Shown here: in pieces, positions 57,103-64,000 of the stretch | Layout of the letters: the number at the start of each line of letters is the position of its first letter | Position numbering within the stretch: position 1 is the stretch's first letter | Origin: Burkholderiales bacterium | GTDB taxonomy: Bacteria; Pseudomonadota; Gammaproteobacteria; Burkholderiales; SG8-41 | Assembly: GCA_036262035.1 (NCBI GenBank) | Contig: DATAJS010000020.1 | Coordinates: forward strand, 51,611 to 115,610 | Direction of reading: 5' to 3' | DNA: 64,000 nt | Notes under the pieces: model-generated | The model's input: only the letters and a program-made list of their open reading frames with translations | What the model was told of the DNA's origin: nothing | The model's database searches: none | Made by a program: the position numbers and the translations under genes

Positions 57103-58068
57103 ATGAAAATGGCCCGGATGTTTGCTTGCGCGCTACTCGCCGCATTTGCAGCCGGCGCATCAGCGCAAACCTTCCCAACCCGACCCGTGCGTCTCGTCGT
57201 GCCTTTTCCGCCCGGCGCGGCGAGCGATTTCCTCGCGCGCGTGCTCGGGCAGAAGCTCACCGAGAGCTGGGGCCAGCAGGTCGTCGTCGACAACCGTCCG
57301 GGCGCGGGCGGCCTGATCGGCGGCACGGTGGTCGCGAAGTCGGCGGCGGACGGTCACACGATCGGGCTCGTCGGGCAGCCGCACCTCACCGCGCCGCTCC
57401 TCGCCAAAGAGCCGCCGTGGGATCCCTTCAAGGACTTCACCTACATCGGCAACGTCGCCTCGATGCCGAACGTCGCGGTGGTCGGGCCGGGACTTCAGGT
57501 CGCTTCGCTGCAGGAGATGCTGGCGCGCATCCGAGAAAAGCCCGGCTACTACAACTTCGGCTCGGCCGGCGCCGGCAGCTCGTCGCACTTCGCGACCGAG
57601 ATGTTCAACGCGGCGGCGAAGCTCAACGCGGTGCATGTGCCGTTCAAGCTGCTCGCCGATGCGCTCGCCGAGATGTACGGCGGCCGCGTGCACTACTATC
57701 TCTTCCCGCTGCCCGCCGGCATGCCCGCGCTCAAGGACGGCAAGCTCAAGGCGATCGCGAGCGGCGGCAGGACGCGCGCGGTCGCGCTGCCCGACGTGCC
57801 CACGATGTCCGAAGCGGGCATGCCCGGTTTCGTCTCCGAGAGCTACTTCGGCCTCGTCGGCCCGCGCAGCGTGCCGGCGGCGATCGTCGCGAAGATCAAC
57901 GGCGACTCGGTGAAGTACCTGAAGACCGACGAGGTCAGGACGCGCTATCAGGCCGGCGGCGCCGACCCCGCGCCGAGCTCGCCGCAGGAGTTCCAGAAAC
58001 TGATGGCGAACGAGCAGCAGCGCGTGAAGACGATCATCAAAAACATCGGACTGAAGGCTCAGTACTGA
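57103..58068 (+). CDS. Bug/TctC-type receptor
   Basis: A 321-residue periplasmic receptor with signal peptide MKMARMFACALLAAFAAGASA, then TFPTRPVRLVVPFPPGAASD, NRPGAGGLIGG and SAADGHTIGLV. It differs from the other receptors by PPWDPFKDFTYIG and a PFKLLADALAEMYGG region in place of PYKG, suggesting another ligand. GAGGAGG lies 4 bp before the ATG. It follows the flavin reductase, the only separation being a repeat. It is the second receptor of this operon. Confidence 0.94.
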   Translation: MKMARMFACALLAAFAAGASAQTFPTRPVRLVVPFPPGAASDFLARVLGQKLTESWGQQVVVDNRPGAGGLIGGTVVAKSAADGHTIGLVGQPHLTAPLLAKEPPWDPFKDFTYIGNVASMPNVAVVGPGLQVASLQEMLARIREKPGYYNFGSAGAGSSSHFATEMFNAAAKLNAVHVPFKLLADALAEMYGGRVHYYLFPLPAGMPALKDGKLKAIASGGRTRAVALPDVPTMSEAGMPGFVSESYFGLVGPRSVPAAIVAKINGDSVKYLKTDEVRTRYQAGGADPAPSSPQEFQKLMANEQQRVKTIIKNIGLKAQY

Positions 58069-58072
58069 ACTG

Positions 58073-58144
58073 CGTGAAACGTGAAACGTGAGAAAACCCG
58101 TGGCTCCTTTCACGTTTCACGTTTCACGTTTCACGTTTCACGTT
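58073..58144. repeat. Inverted element with tandem (ACGTGAA)n ends
   Basis: Left: CGTGAAACGTGAAACGTGA (three units). Right: five units of TTTCACG in a row (58108-58142). They face each other across about 17 bp (GAAAACCCGTGGCTCC). This is the same design as the elements at 8667, 15551 and 30758 but with very short body. It ends just before the GGGAGA site of the next gene. Confidence 0.9.
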
Positions 58145-58154
58145 GGGAGATTGA

Positions 58155-59132
58155 ATGGTAGACGCAGCACTGATCGGACTCGGCTGGTGGGGCAAGAACA
58201 TCCTCAAGGCGGTGCAGGGTAGGAGCTCCAAGATCCGCTTCGTGCACGGCGTCTCGAAAGAGCTCGACGAGGCGAGGCCGCTCGCGGAGCAGCACGGTTT
58301 CACGCTGTCGTCGGACCTCGACGCGGCGCTCGAGGACAAGCGCGTGCACGCGATCGTGCTCGCGACGCCGCACTCGCTCCATCCCGATCAGATCGTCGAG
58401 GTCGCGCGCGCGGGCAAGCCGGTGTTCTGCGAGAAGCCGTTGTCGCTGAAGCGCGCGGACGCGGCACGCGCCCTGGAGGCCGTCGCCAAAGCCGGCGTAC
58501 CGATCGGCGTCGGCCAGAACAAGCGTTTCTGGCCGTCGATGGACGGTCTGCGCCAGGCGCTCGCGACGGGGATACTGGGAAAGGTGCTGCACGTCGAGGG
58601 CCACTACAGCAACGAGAATTCGGGCCTGCACTTCTCCGACTGGCGCGCGGACCCGAACGAAACGCCCGGCGCCGGCATGACCGGCACCGGCATCCACATC
58701 CTCGATGCCTTCGTGAACGCGTGCGGTCCGGTGGCCGAGGTGCAGGGCCAGTTCATCTCGACCAAACCGAGCCCCGATCCCCGCGACACGATCTCGGTGC
58801 TCTTCCGGTTCGAGAACAACGTCAGCGGATTGCTGGGCGCGGTGCGCGCCTCGCCCTTCTACTGGCGCGTGCAGGTTTTCGGCGACGAAGGTTCGGTCGA
58901 GGCGATCGGCGAAACCGGTCTCGTCGTGCGCACGCGCGGCGGCAAGACCGAGGTCCGCGAGTTTCCGCCGCGCGATTCTCTGCTGGCGGAATTCGAGCAT
59001 TTCGCCGACGCGGTCGAGGGCCGTGCGCCCTATCCGATCACCCCGGCGGAGATGCTGAACACCGTCGGAGCGTTCGAGGCGATTACGCGGTCGCTGGAAA
59101 CGGGCGAGCGCGTTCGCGTGGCAGCCTTGTGA
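58155..59132 (+). CDS. Gfo/Idh/MocA family oxidoreductase, GWWGK branch
   Basis: A 325-residue paralogue of the protein at 54342-55340. It has ALIGLGWWGKNILKAV, TPHSLHPDQIVEVARAGKPV, CEKPLSLKRAD and histidine in GTGIHILDAFV. GGGAGATTGA precedes the ATG. It is the last gene of the plus-strand operon and is followed by a repeat pair and a strong terminator. The GHYSNENSGLHF segment in the substrate half differs from the paralogue, so a different substrate is likely. Confidence 0.92.
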   Translation: MVDAALIGLGWWGKNILKAVQGRSSKIRFVHGVSKELDEARPLAEQHGFTLSSDLDAALEDKRVHAIVLATPHSLHPDQIVEVARAGKPVFCEKPLSLKRADAARALEAVAKAGVPIGVGQNKRFWPSMDGLRQALATGILGKVLHVEGHYSNENSGLHFSDWRADPNETPGAGMTGTGIHILDAFVNACGPVAEVQGQFISTKPSPDPRDTISVLFRFENNVSGLLGAVRASPFYWRVQVFGDEGSVEAIGETGLVVRTRGGKTEVREFPPRDSLLAEFEHFADAVEGRAPYPITPAEMLNTVGAFEAITRSLETGERVRVAAL

Positions 59133-59133
59133 G

Positions 59134-59253
59134 TCGTCATTCCCGCGCAGAGCCTGCCCTCGAGTGCTTTAGTCGGGGGCGGGGATCCATCTTGACCTCG
59201 AGCCTCCGAAAATGGATTCCCGATCCCGCTACCGCGGATCGGGAATGACGAGC
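59134..59253. repeat. Palindromic repeats (GTCATTCCCGCG / GGATTCCCGATCC family)
   Basis: A GTCATTCCCGCGCAG half is followed by GGGGATCCATC, then ATGGATTCCCGATCCCGC and CGGATCGGGAATGACG forming a hairpin. Same family as 16665-16701 and 23223-23303. It lies directly after the stop of the last operon gene. Confidence 0.85.
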
Positions 59254-59258
59254 GCAAA

Positions 59259-59284
59259 AAAACGGCACCCGCGGGTGCCGTTTT
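59259..59284. terminator. Bidirectional rho-independent terminator
   Basis: A perfect 26-bp palindrome: AAAACGGCACCCG joined to CGGGTGCCGTTTT. It gives a GC-rich stem flanked by A-runs and T-runs on both strands. It lies between the convergent gfo gene and pckG, 126 and 19 bp from their stops, and can end transcription from both sides. Confidence 0.9.
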
Positions 59285-59303
59285 CGTTTGCCGCCGAGCG
59301 AAC

Positions 59304-61142
59304 TCAGCTCACCGCTTGCTCGAGCTCCTTGCGCTTGGCTTCCATCGCGTCGGGAAGACGGCTCTTCAGCGAATCGAAGAGCTTGCCGTGGTCCTGCACC
59401 TCGTCGCGCCACGCGCCGCGGTCGATCTGCGTGAGCTTGTCGTACGTCGCGCGGCCGATGTTCAGCCCGGCGAGGTCGAGGTCCTCGTAACGCGGCACGC
59501 GCCCGATCGGGGTGTCGACGGCGCCTGCCGTGCCCTCCACGCGCTCGATGATCCACTTCAGCACGCGCATGTTCTCGCCGTAGCCCGGCCACAGGAACTT
59601 GCCGTTCTCGTCCTTGCGGAACCAGTTGACGCTGAAGACCTTAGGCTTGTCGGCGAGCTTCTCGCCGAGCTTCAGCCAGTGCTGGAAGTAGTCGCCGAAG
59701 TGATAGCCGCAGAACGGCAGCATCGCGAACGGATCGCGGCGCACCACGCCGACCTTGCCGATGATCGCGGCGGTCGTCTCGGACGCCATGGTCGCGGCCA
59801 TGTAGACGCCGTGCGTCCAGTCGTAGGCTTCGGCGACGAGCGGCACGGTGGTCGTGCGGCGGCCGCCGAACAGGAACGCGCTGATCGGCACGCCGGCGGG
59901 ATTCTCCCAGTCCTTGTCGAGCGACGGGATCTGGTCCGCGGCGACGGTGAAGCGCGCGTTCGGGTGCGCCGCGGGCTTGCCGCTGGCCGGATCGTACGGG
60001 TTGCCCTGCCAGTCGATGAGGTCCTTGGGCGCTTCCTTGGTCAGACCTTCCCACCACACGTCGCCGTCGGGGGTCAGCGCCACGTTGGTGAAGATCGTGT
60101 TCTCGTGGAGCGCGGCGAGGCAGTTGGGATTGGTCTCGTGCGACGTGCCCGGCGCGACGCCGAAGGCACCCGCTTCGGGATTGATCGCATAGAGGCGTCC
60201 GTCCTTGCCCGGCTTGATCCACGCGATGTCCTCACCGATGGTGGTGACCTTCCAGCCCTCGAGCGCCTTGGGCGGGATCAGCATGGCAAGGTTGGTCTTA
60301 CCGCACGCGCTGGGGAAGGCCGCGGCGATGTAGTGCTTCTTCCCGCCGGGGGGCTCGATGCCCAGGATGAGCATGTGCTCGGCGAGCCAGCCCTGCTCGC
60401 GCGCCATGATCGACGCGATGCGCAGCGCGAAGCACTTCTTGCCGAGCAGCGCGTTGCCGCCGTAGCCCGAGCCGAACGACCAGATCGACTTGTCCTCGGG
60501 GAAGTGGACGATGTACTTGTGCTCCTTGTTGCTCGGCCAGCGCACGTCCTTCTCGCCCGGAGCGAGCGGCGCGCCCACCGAGTGCAGGCACGGCACGAAA
60601 TAACCGTCCTTGCCCAGCACGTCGAGCACCGCGCGGCCGATGCGCGTCATGATCCGCATGCTGACCACCACGTACGGCGAGTCGGTGAGCTCCACGCCGA
60701 TGTGGGCGATGGGCGAGCCGAGCGGCCCCATGCTGAAGGGGATCACGTACATCGTGCGCCCGCGCATGCAGCCGTCGAACAGCTTGGTGAGGGTCGCCTT
60801 CATCTCCGCAGGCTCGACCCAGTTGTTGTTGGGGCCCGCGTCTTCCTTATTCTTCGGGCAGACGAAGGTGCGGTCCTCCATGCGCGCGACGTCGGCGGGA
60901 TCGGAGCGCGCGAGGAAGCTGCCGGGACGCTTGTCCTGGTTCAGCTTGATGAGCATGCCGGAGTCGACCATCTCCTGGTTGAGGCGGTCGTACTCTTCCT
61001 GGGAACCATCGCACCAGTACACACGGTCCGGCTTGCAAAGCTGGGCCATCTCCTCGACCCATGCCTTGAGCTTCTGGTTGGTGACGTAGGCCGGGAATTC
61101 CATGGCAGGTGCAACGTGAGCCGCTGTAGCGGTCTGGTTCAT
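59304..61142 (-). CDS. pckG: Phosphoenolpyruvate carboxykinase (GTP)
   Basis: A 612-residue GTP-dependent PEPCK. It shows [18 protein letters not shown] near the N-terminus, [18 protein letters not shown], the [15 protein letters not shown] metal region, and the P-loop [12 protein letters not shown] with the hyper-reactive cysteine. It also has [23 protein letters not shown] and [14 protein letters not shown]. It converts oxaloacetate to PEP and CO2, the gluconeogenic exit for acids fed in by the surrounding pathways. GAGGAAAG precedes the ATG. A long leader with a hairpin and a TAAAAT -10 box lies upstream. A strong terminator follows. Confidence 0.97.
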   Translation of the reverse strand: MNQTATAAHVAPAMEFPAYVTNQKLKAWVEEMAQLCKPDRVYWCDGSQEEYDRLNQEMVDSGMLIKLNQDKRPGSFLARSDPADVARMEDRTFVCPKNKEDAGPNNNWVEPAEMKATLTKLFDGCMRGRTMYVIPFSMGPLGSPIAHIGVELTDSPYVVVSMRIMTRIGRAVLDVLGKDGYFVPCLHSVGAPLAPGEKDVRWPSNKEHKYIVHFPEDKSIWSFGSGYGGNALLGKKCFALRIASIMAREQGWLAEHMLILGIEPPGGKKHYIAAAFPSACGKTNLAMLIPPKALEGWKVTTIGEDIAWIKPGKDGRLYAINPEAGAFGVAPGTSHETNPNCLAALHENTIFTNVALTPDGDVWWEGLTKEAPKDLIDWQGNPYDPASGKPAAHPNARFTVAADQIPSLDKDWENPAGVPISAFLFGGRRTTTVPLVAEAYDWTHGVYMAATMASETTAAIIGKVGVVRRDPFAMLPFCGYHFGDYFQHWLKLGEKLADKPKVFSVNWFRKDENGKFLWPGYGENMRVLKWIIERVEGTAGAVDTPIGRVPRYEDLDLAGLNIGRATYDKLTQIDRGAWRDEVQDHGKLFDSLKSRLPDAMEAKRKELEQAVS

Positions 61143-61194
61143 ACGGCTTTCCTCATCCTGGGCGCGCTAAAGAATGTTCGCGTGAAAAAACAAA

Positions 61195-61276
61195 GGCAAA
61201 GCAAGCGGCCGTTCGTGAAATGCGCGACACCCGTGCGCTTCACATCCGCTTGCTCTGCCGTGGGGCCCTGATTTTA
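61195..61276 (-). promoter_or_regulatory. pckG promoter -10 and leader hairpin
   Basis: On the minus strand TAAAAT (61276-61271) is a good -10 box; no clear -35 was found. About 5 bp after the expected start lies a long hairpin: GGCAAAGCAAGCGG (61195-61208) pairs with CCGCTTGCTCTGCC (61246-61259) with one mismatch, and GTGAA/TTCAC plus GCGC/GCGC pair inside. The roughly 120-nt leader could carry post-transcriptional control. Confidence 0.5.
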
Positions 61277-61370
61277 CGCTATTTTCGAACGGTATGCAGG
61301 CACTAACGCCGCCGCAGTGCAGCGTGGAAAGTGCCTCGTGCGGGGAGGCGTTTCGCGTGCTGAAAAGCGC

Positions 61371-62066
61371 CTAACGTCGCTGGAACTGGGTCTTGCCGAA
61401 CATGATGTCCCACGATTTGGCGTCGTGAGGCGCGTTGTTGCTGGCGTCGGCGAGCACTTTGACGCCGCGCTGGACCGCCGGACGCGCATCGATCGCGTCG
61501 AACCAGCGCTTCGCGTTCGGATACTCCTCGATGTTCACTCCGCGCGCGTCGGCGCCGCGCATCCAAGGGAAGCACGCCATGTCGGCGATGCTGTATTCGT
61601 CGCCGGCGAGGTATTCGGTTTCCGCGAGCCGCTTGTCGAGGACGTTGGTGAGGCGGTTGCACTCGTTGGTGTAGCGGTCGATGGCGTACTCGATCTTGTC
61701 GTGGGCGTAGCGGCGGAAGTGATTGGCCTGCCCCATCATCGGGCCCAGGCCGCCCATCTGCCACATGAGCCACTGGACGCAGGTCCAGCGCTCCGCCATG
61801 TCGATCGGCAGGAACCGGCCGCTCTTGGACGCGAGGTACAGCAGGATCGCGCCCGTCTCCATGAGCGACAGCGGCTTGCCGCCGGGCCCTTCGCTGTCGA
61901 CGATCGCCGGGATGCGGTTGTTCGGGCTGATCGCGAGGAAGCTCGGCTTGAACTGATCGCCCTCGCGGATGTTGATCGGGTAGACGCGATACTCGAGGCC
62001 GGTTTCCTCGAGCATGATATGGACCTTGTGGCCGTTCGGCGTCGGCCACGAGTAGACGTCGATCAT
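61371..62066 (-). CDS. Glutathione S-transferase family protein (YfcG/Nu-class-like)
   Basis: A 231-residue GST. The thioredoxin-like N-terminal domain shows SWPTPNGHKVHIMLEETGL, NNRIPAIVD and LMETGAILLYLA, and the helical C-terminal domain shows WLMWQMGGLGPMMGQANHF and DEYSIADMACFPW. PNGxK-type N-termini mark the Nu class (YfcG, YghU), which reduce disulfides or peroxides with glutathione. GGGGGACCC lies before the ATG, which is 8 bp after the TAG of the small exported protein, so it may be the last gene of the formate dehydrogenase operon. Confidence 0.93.
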   Translation of the reverse strand: MIDVYSWPTPNGHKVHIMLEETGLEYRVYPINIREGDQFKPSFLAISPNNRIPAIVDSEGPGGKPLSLMETGAILLYLASKSGRFLPIDMAERWTCVQWLMWQMGGLGPMMGQANHFRRYAHDKIEYAIDRYTNECNRLTNVLDKRLAETEYLAGDEYSIADMACFPWMRGADARGVNIEEYPNAKRWFDAIDARPAVQRGVKVLADASNNAPHDAKSWDIMFGKTQFQRR

Positions 62067-62074
62067 GGGTCCCC

Positions 62075-62296
62075 CTAGCGCCTGGTTGCGCGCGTACGCT
62101 TGAAGTTGTCGACCGCGCGATCCTGGGATTTTGCCAGCGCTTCGGCGGCTTTTTTAGCCCCCTCGTCGGCCTTCGCCTTGGCCTCGGCGGCCTTCGCTTG
62201 CTGTTCTTCGGTGGGTGCGGGGAGCTTTGCCGAGACGCCGCCGGCGAGCGCGAGACCGAGCGCTGCCGTGGCCGCATAAACGCTGCTTCTTTTCAT
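62075..62296 (-). CDS. Small exported helical protein of the formate dehydrogenase operon
   Basis: A 73-residue protein with signal peptide MKRSSVYAATAALGLALAGGVSA, then a highly charged helix rich in Ala, Lys and Glu (EEQQAKAAEAKAKADEGAKK) and a basic tail. The ATG overlaps the stop of the cytochrome subunit gene (ATGA); GGAGGG lies 9 bp upstream. Its position indicates a role near the periplasmic side of formate dehydrogenase, but function is unknown. Confidence 0.85.
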   Translation of the reverse strand: MKRSSVYAATAALGLALAGGVSAKLPAPTEEQQAKAAEAKAKADEGAKKAAEALAKSQDRAVDNFKRTRATRR

Positions 62297-63393
62297 TTTT
62301 TCCATCCCTCCTCCATCGCCGCCGCCGGTGCGGTCGTCGGCGCCGAGCCCGCCGGCGCCACGCGATCCCTGCGCGCCATCACGTCGCGGTACCAGATCTC
62401 GTGGTGCTCTTTCGCCCAGGTCTCGTCGACCACGCCGTGGCGCATCGCGTCGTACGAGCCTTCCAGCCCGATCGTGCCGAGATAGATGTGCCCCAGCGAG
62501 ATCGCCATGTAGATCACCGCCGCAATCGCGTGCACGACGTTCGCCCACTGCATGGTCTCGCGGGTCTGGCCGAAGTTCGGGAAGTCGAGCACGAGGCCGC
62601 TCGCGCTCACGATGATCCCGAGCACGGTCACGCCGAACCAGAACCACGCTTTCTCGCCCGCGTTGAACTTGCCGGACGGCACGTGCTCGCCGCTCACCAT
62701 CCCGCCGGCCTTGCGCAGCCACTGCCAGTCGTAGGCGCGCGGGAGGTTGTCGTGCACGAAGACGACGAACATCACCACGGTGCACACGACGAACAGCGGG
62801 CCGACGAAGTTGTGCAGGTTCTTGCCGAGGATCGTCAGCGCCGAGAAGATCGAATAGCCGAAGATCGGCAGCAGCACGTAGCGCCCGAACAGCATGAAGA
62901 TGCCGCTGACCGCGAGTATCAGGAAGGTGATCGCCACCGACCAGTGCACCACGCGCTCCCACGGCGTGAAACGCACGATCAGCCTGCCTGTCCTGGGCTC
63001 CTGCAGCGCGATCTTGCCGCGCCACCAGAAGAACGCCAGGATCACGAGGAACACCCCGACCATGAGCCAGCCCCCGTAGACCGTGATCGGACCGTTGCGC
63101 ACCCGGCGCCACATCTCGCCTTCGGTCTGGATGAGGACGTTGGTCTCGGGCCCGCGCACCTGCGTCGTCTGGTAGGCGTTGACGTCGCCGCTGCGCACGT
63201 CGCGCCACATCGGGGCATTGTTCAGCGGCTGGCTCTTCTGCCGCTGCATCTCGGCGGGCTGTCCCTGCGCGGCGCCGGGCTGCTGCGCGGCACCCTGCTG
63301 GGTTTCGCTCTTCTGCTGTGACAGCGCGAACTGGGGAAGAACCAGGAACACGAGCGCGACGAGAAGTCGCGCCCACACGCTCGCGTTTTTCAT
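62293..63393 (-). CDS. Formate dehydrogenase gamma subunit (cytochrome b556)
   Basis: A 366-residue membrane subunit. It has a signal peptide (MKNASVWARLLVALVFLVLP), an extended Gln/Pro-rich periplasmic segment (residues 25-95) and then cytochrome b-type helices: GGWLMVGVFLVILAFFWW, HWSVAITFLILAVSGIFML, LFVVCTVVMFVVFVHDNL, FWFGVTVLGIIVSASGLVL and VVHAIAAVIYMAISLGHIY. Histidines in VVHW, NLHNFVG, VVHA and LGHIY are probable haem and quinone-site ligands. The ATG at 63393 has AGAAGG in front; a GTG two codons earlier is possible. It passes electrons from the Fe-S subunit to quinone. Confidence 0.93.
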   Translation of the reverse strand: MKNASVWARLLVALVFLVLPQFALSQQKSETQQGAAQQPGAAQGQPAEMQRQKSQPLNNAPMWRDVRSGDVNAYQTTQVRGPETNVLIQTEGEMWRRVRNGPITVYGGWLMVGVFLVILAFFWWRGKIALQEPRTGRLIVRFTPWERVVHWSVAITFLILAVSGIFMLFGRYVLLPIFGYSIFSALTILGKNLHNFVGPLFVVCTVVMFVVFVHDNLPRAYDWQWLRKAGGMVSGEHVPSGKFNAGEKAWFWFGVTVLGIIVSASGLVLDFPNFGQTRETMQWANVVHAIAAVIYMAISLGHIYLGTIGLEGSYDAMRHGVVDETWAKEHHEIWYRDVMARRDRVAPAGSAPTTAPAAAMEEGWKK

Positions 63394-63415
63394 CTCCACC
63401 TTCTCTCCCCCCCGG

Positions 63416-63652
63416 TTACTTCGCGCCGACGCGGACGTACTCGTTCTGGGCGTTGTTGCGGGCCTTGATCGACTTCTCCCACTCGGCCTTGTCGTTGTTG
63501 AAGGGCTGGCCCTGCCACGGCACGTTGTCCGGCTTGCCCTGGTACTTGCCCTGTTTGTAGACGGTCACCTGCGGCTTTTCGCCGCAGGCCGCAAGCGTGA
63601 ACGCCCCGAACGCCGCGAGGGCGACCGCGATCAGAACGCCGCGGCCCTTCAC
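63416..63652 (-). CDS. Small lipoprotein of the formate dehydrogenase operon
   Basis: A 78-residue protein with a lipoprotein signal (LIAVALAAFGAFTLAAC, lipobox LAAC) and a mature part rich in polar residues (KPQVTVYKQGKYQGKPD, WEKSIKARNNAQNEY). The start is a GTG at 63652 overlapping the stop of the Fe-S subunit gene (GTGA). It lies between the beta and gamma subunit genes and is probably an accessory or assembly lipoprotein. Function not established. Confidence 0.85.
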   Translation of the reverse strand: MKGRGVLIAVALAAFGAFTLAACGEKPQVTVYKQGKYQGKPDNVPWQGQPFNNDKAEWEKSIKARNNAQNEYVRVGAK

Positions 63653-64000
63653 GATTTCGGCCCCTGCTGAGGCTGCGTCTGGCCGGGGGGCGCCGATTGC
63701 GGAGCGCCCGGGGCGCCGGGCGCACCATAGGCGGTGCCCCAGCCCCATACTTCGCTGCCCTTGCCGCGCGTGAACACGCGCTGGCGGTAGATGTCCGCGA
63801 TGACGTCGCCGTCGCCGCCCAGCAGCGCCTTGGTCGAGCACATCTCGGCGCACGCAGGAAGCTTGCCTTCGGCGAGACGGTTGCGACCGTATTTCCTGAA
63901 CTCGTCCGCGCTGTGGTCCTGCTCCGGACCGCCCGCGCAGAAGGTGCACTTGTCCATCTTGCCGCGCAGGCCGAACGCGCCGTCCTGCGGGAACTGCGGC
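63649..64000 (-). CDS. Formate dehydrogenase beta (4Fe-4S) subunit, C-terminal part (cut by window edge)
   Basis: The frame runs in from the right edge as PQFPQDGAFGLRGKMDKC and continues with TFC and CAEMCSTKALLGGD, ferredoxin-type cysteines as in FdoH/FdsB-like electron-transfer subunits. It ends with a Pro/Gly/Gln-rich tail (GAPGAPGAPQSAPPGQ) that is not part of the fold. An internal ATG at 63957 is not the true start because conserved sequence precedes it. It starts the visible part of an operon beta-lipoprotein-gamma-small protein-(GST). The catalytic alpha subunit must lie to the right of the window. Confidence 0.9.
   Translation of the reverse strand, partial: PQFPQDGAFGLRGKMDKCTFCAGGPEQDHSADEFRKYGRNRLAEGKLPACAEMCSTKALLGGDGDVIADIYRQRVFTRGKGSEVWGWGTAYGAPGAPGAPQSAPPGQTQPQQGPKS

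Noticed and set aside
58073..58144. Possible CRISPR array from the repeated CACGTTT units
   Set aside because: The units are 7 bp, directly adjacent, without spacers, and arranged in two opposed blocks. There are no cas genes.

Overview
The window is GC-rich, gene-dense bacterial DNA with no gene-free stretch over about 300 bp. Its content points to a betaproteobacterium of the Burkholderiales type: nine periplasmic Bug/TctC-type solute receptors, CysB- and LysR-type regulators, TrxC, a GTP-dependent PEP carboxykinase, a membrane formate dehydrogenase, and many genes starting inside the stop codon of the gene before (TGATG, GTGA, ATGA). The species cannot be named from sequence alone. I saw no rRNA, tRNA, CRISPR array, insertion sequence or phage gene.

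Layout. (A) 1-8140: a divergent catabolic locus around a GntR/FCD regulator. To the left (minus strand) lie an SDR, a Bug receptor, an NDP-forming acyl-CoA synthetase, an enolase-superfamily enzyme and a cut-off MmgE/PrpD protein. To the right lie the regulator, a carboxymuconolactone decarboxylase-like protein and a second MmgE/PrpD protein. A palindrome at 5602-5621 is the likely shared operator. (B) 8133-22261, minus strand: a hydro-lyase cluster (LeuCD-like pair, class II aldolase, HMG-CoA lyase-like protein, aconitase), four Bug receptors (three in tandem), a third MmgE/PrpD, and a two-subunit ThDP decarboxylase overlapping a CysB-type regulator. (C) 22325-30643, minus strand: eight genes reading as one operon (SDR, TauD/TfdA dioxygenase, Bug, enolase-superfamily enzyme, small protein, GMC oxidoreductase, TcuA-like flavoprotein, beta-hydroxyacid dehydrogenase) behind a good promoter with an adjacent palindrome. 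A fourth MmgE/PrpD follows upstream. (D) 32622-43142: mixed housekeeping and stress genes, including a Crp/Fnr regulator, SirB2, an orphan molybdenum hydroxylase subunit, an L,D-transpeptidase, TrxC, DUF3606, a split LigD ligase/polymerase pair, malic enzyme and a class III cyclase domain. (E) 43252-59132: two divergent operons around a LysR regulator. One side has an ACMSD-like amidohydrolase, a dehydrogenase, an LVIVD protein, CobW and Bug. The other has four Gfo/Idh/MocA enzymes, two Bug receptors, an LLM flavoprotein and a two-component flavin monooxygenase. (F) 59304-64000: pckG, a GST, and the 3' part of a formate dehydrogenase operon.

The common theme is uptake and oxidation of unusual organic acids: Bug receptors, hydro-lyases, CoA activation, dehydrogenation and oxygenation, feeding central metabolism through aconitase, malic enzyme and PEPCK. 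No TctA/TctB membrane genes are present, so the receptors must work with transporters encoded elsewhere.

The second theme is a dense set of intergenic palindromic repeats in at least seven families. Several are built into genes: they supply stop codons, extend C-termini, or encode N-terminal residues ahead of signal peptides or catalytic domains. Two families are about 140-155 bp elements whose inverted ends are short tandem repeats, and one of these is present in two copies with a related body.
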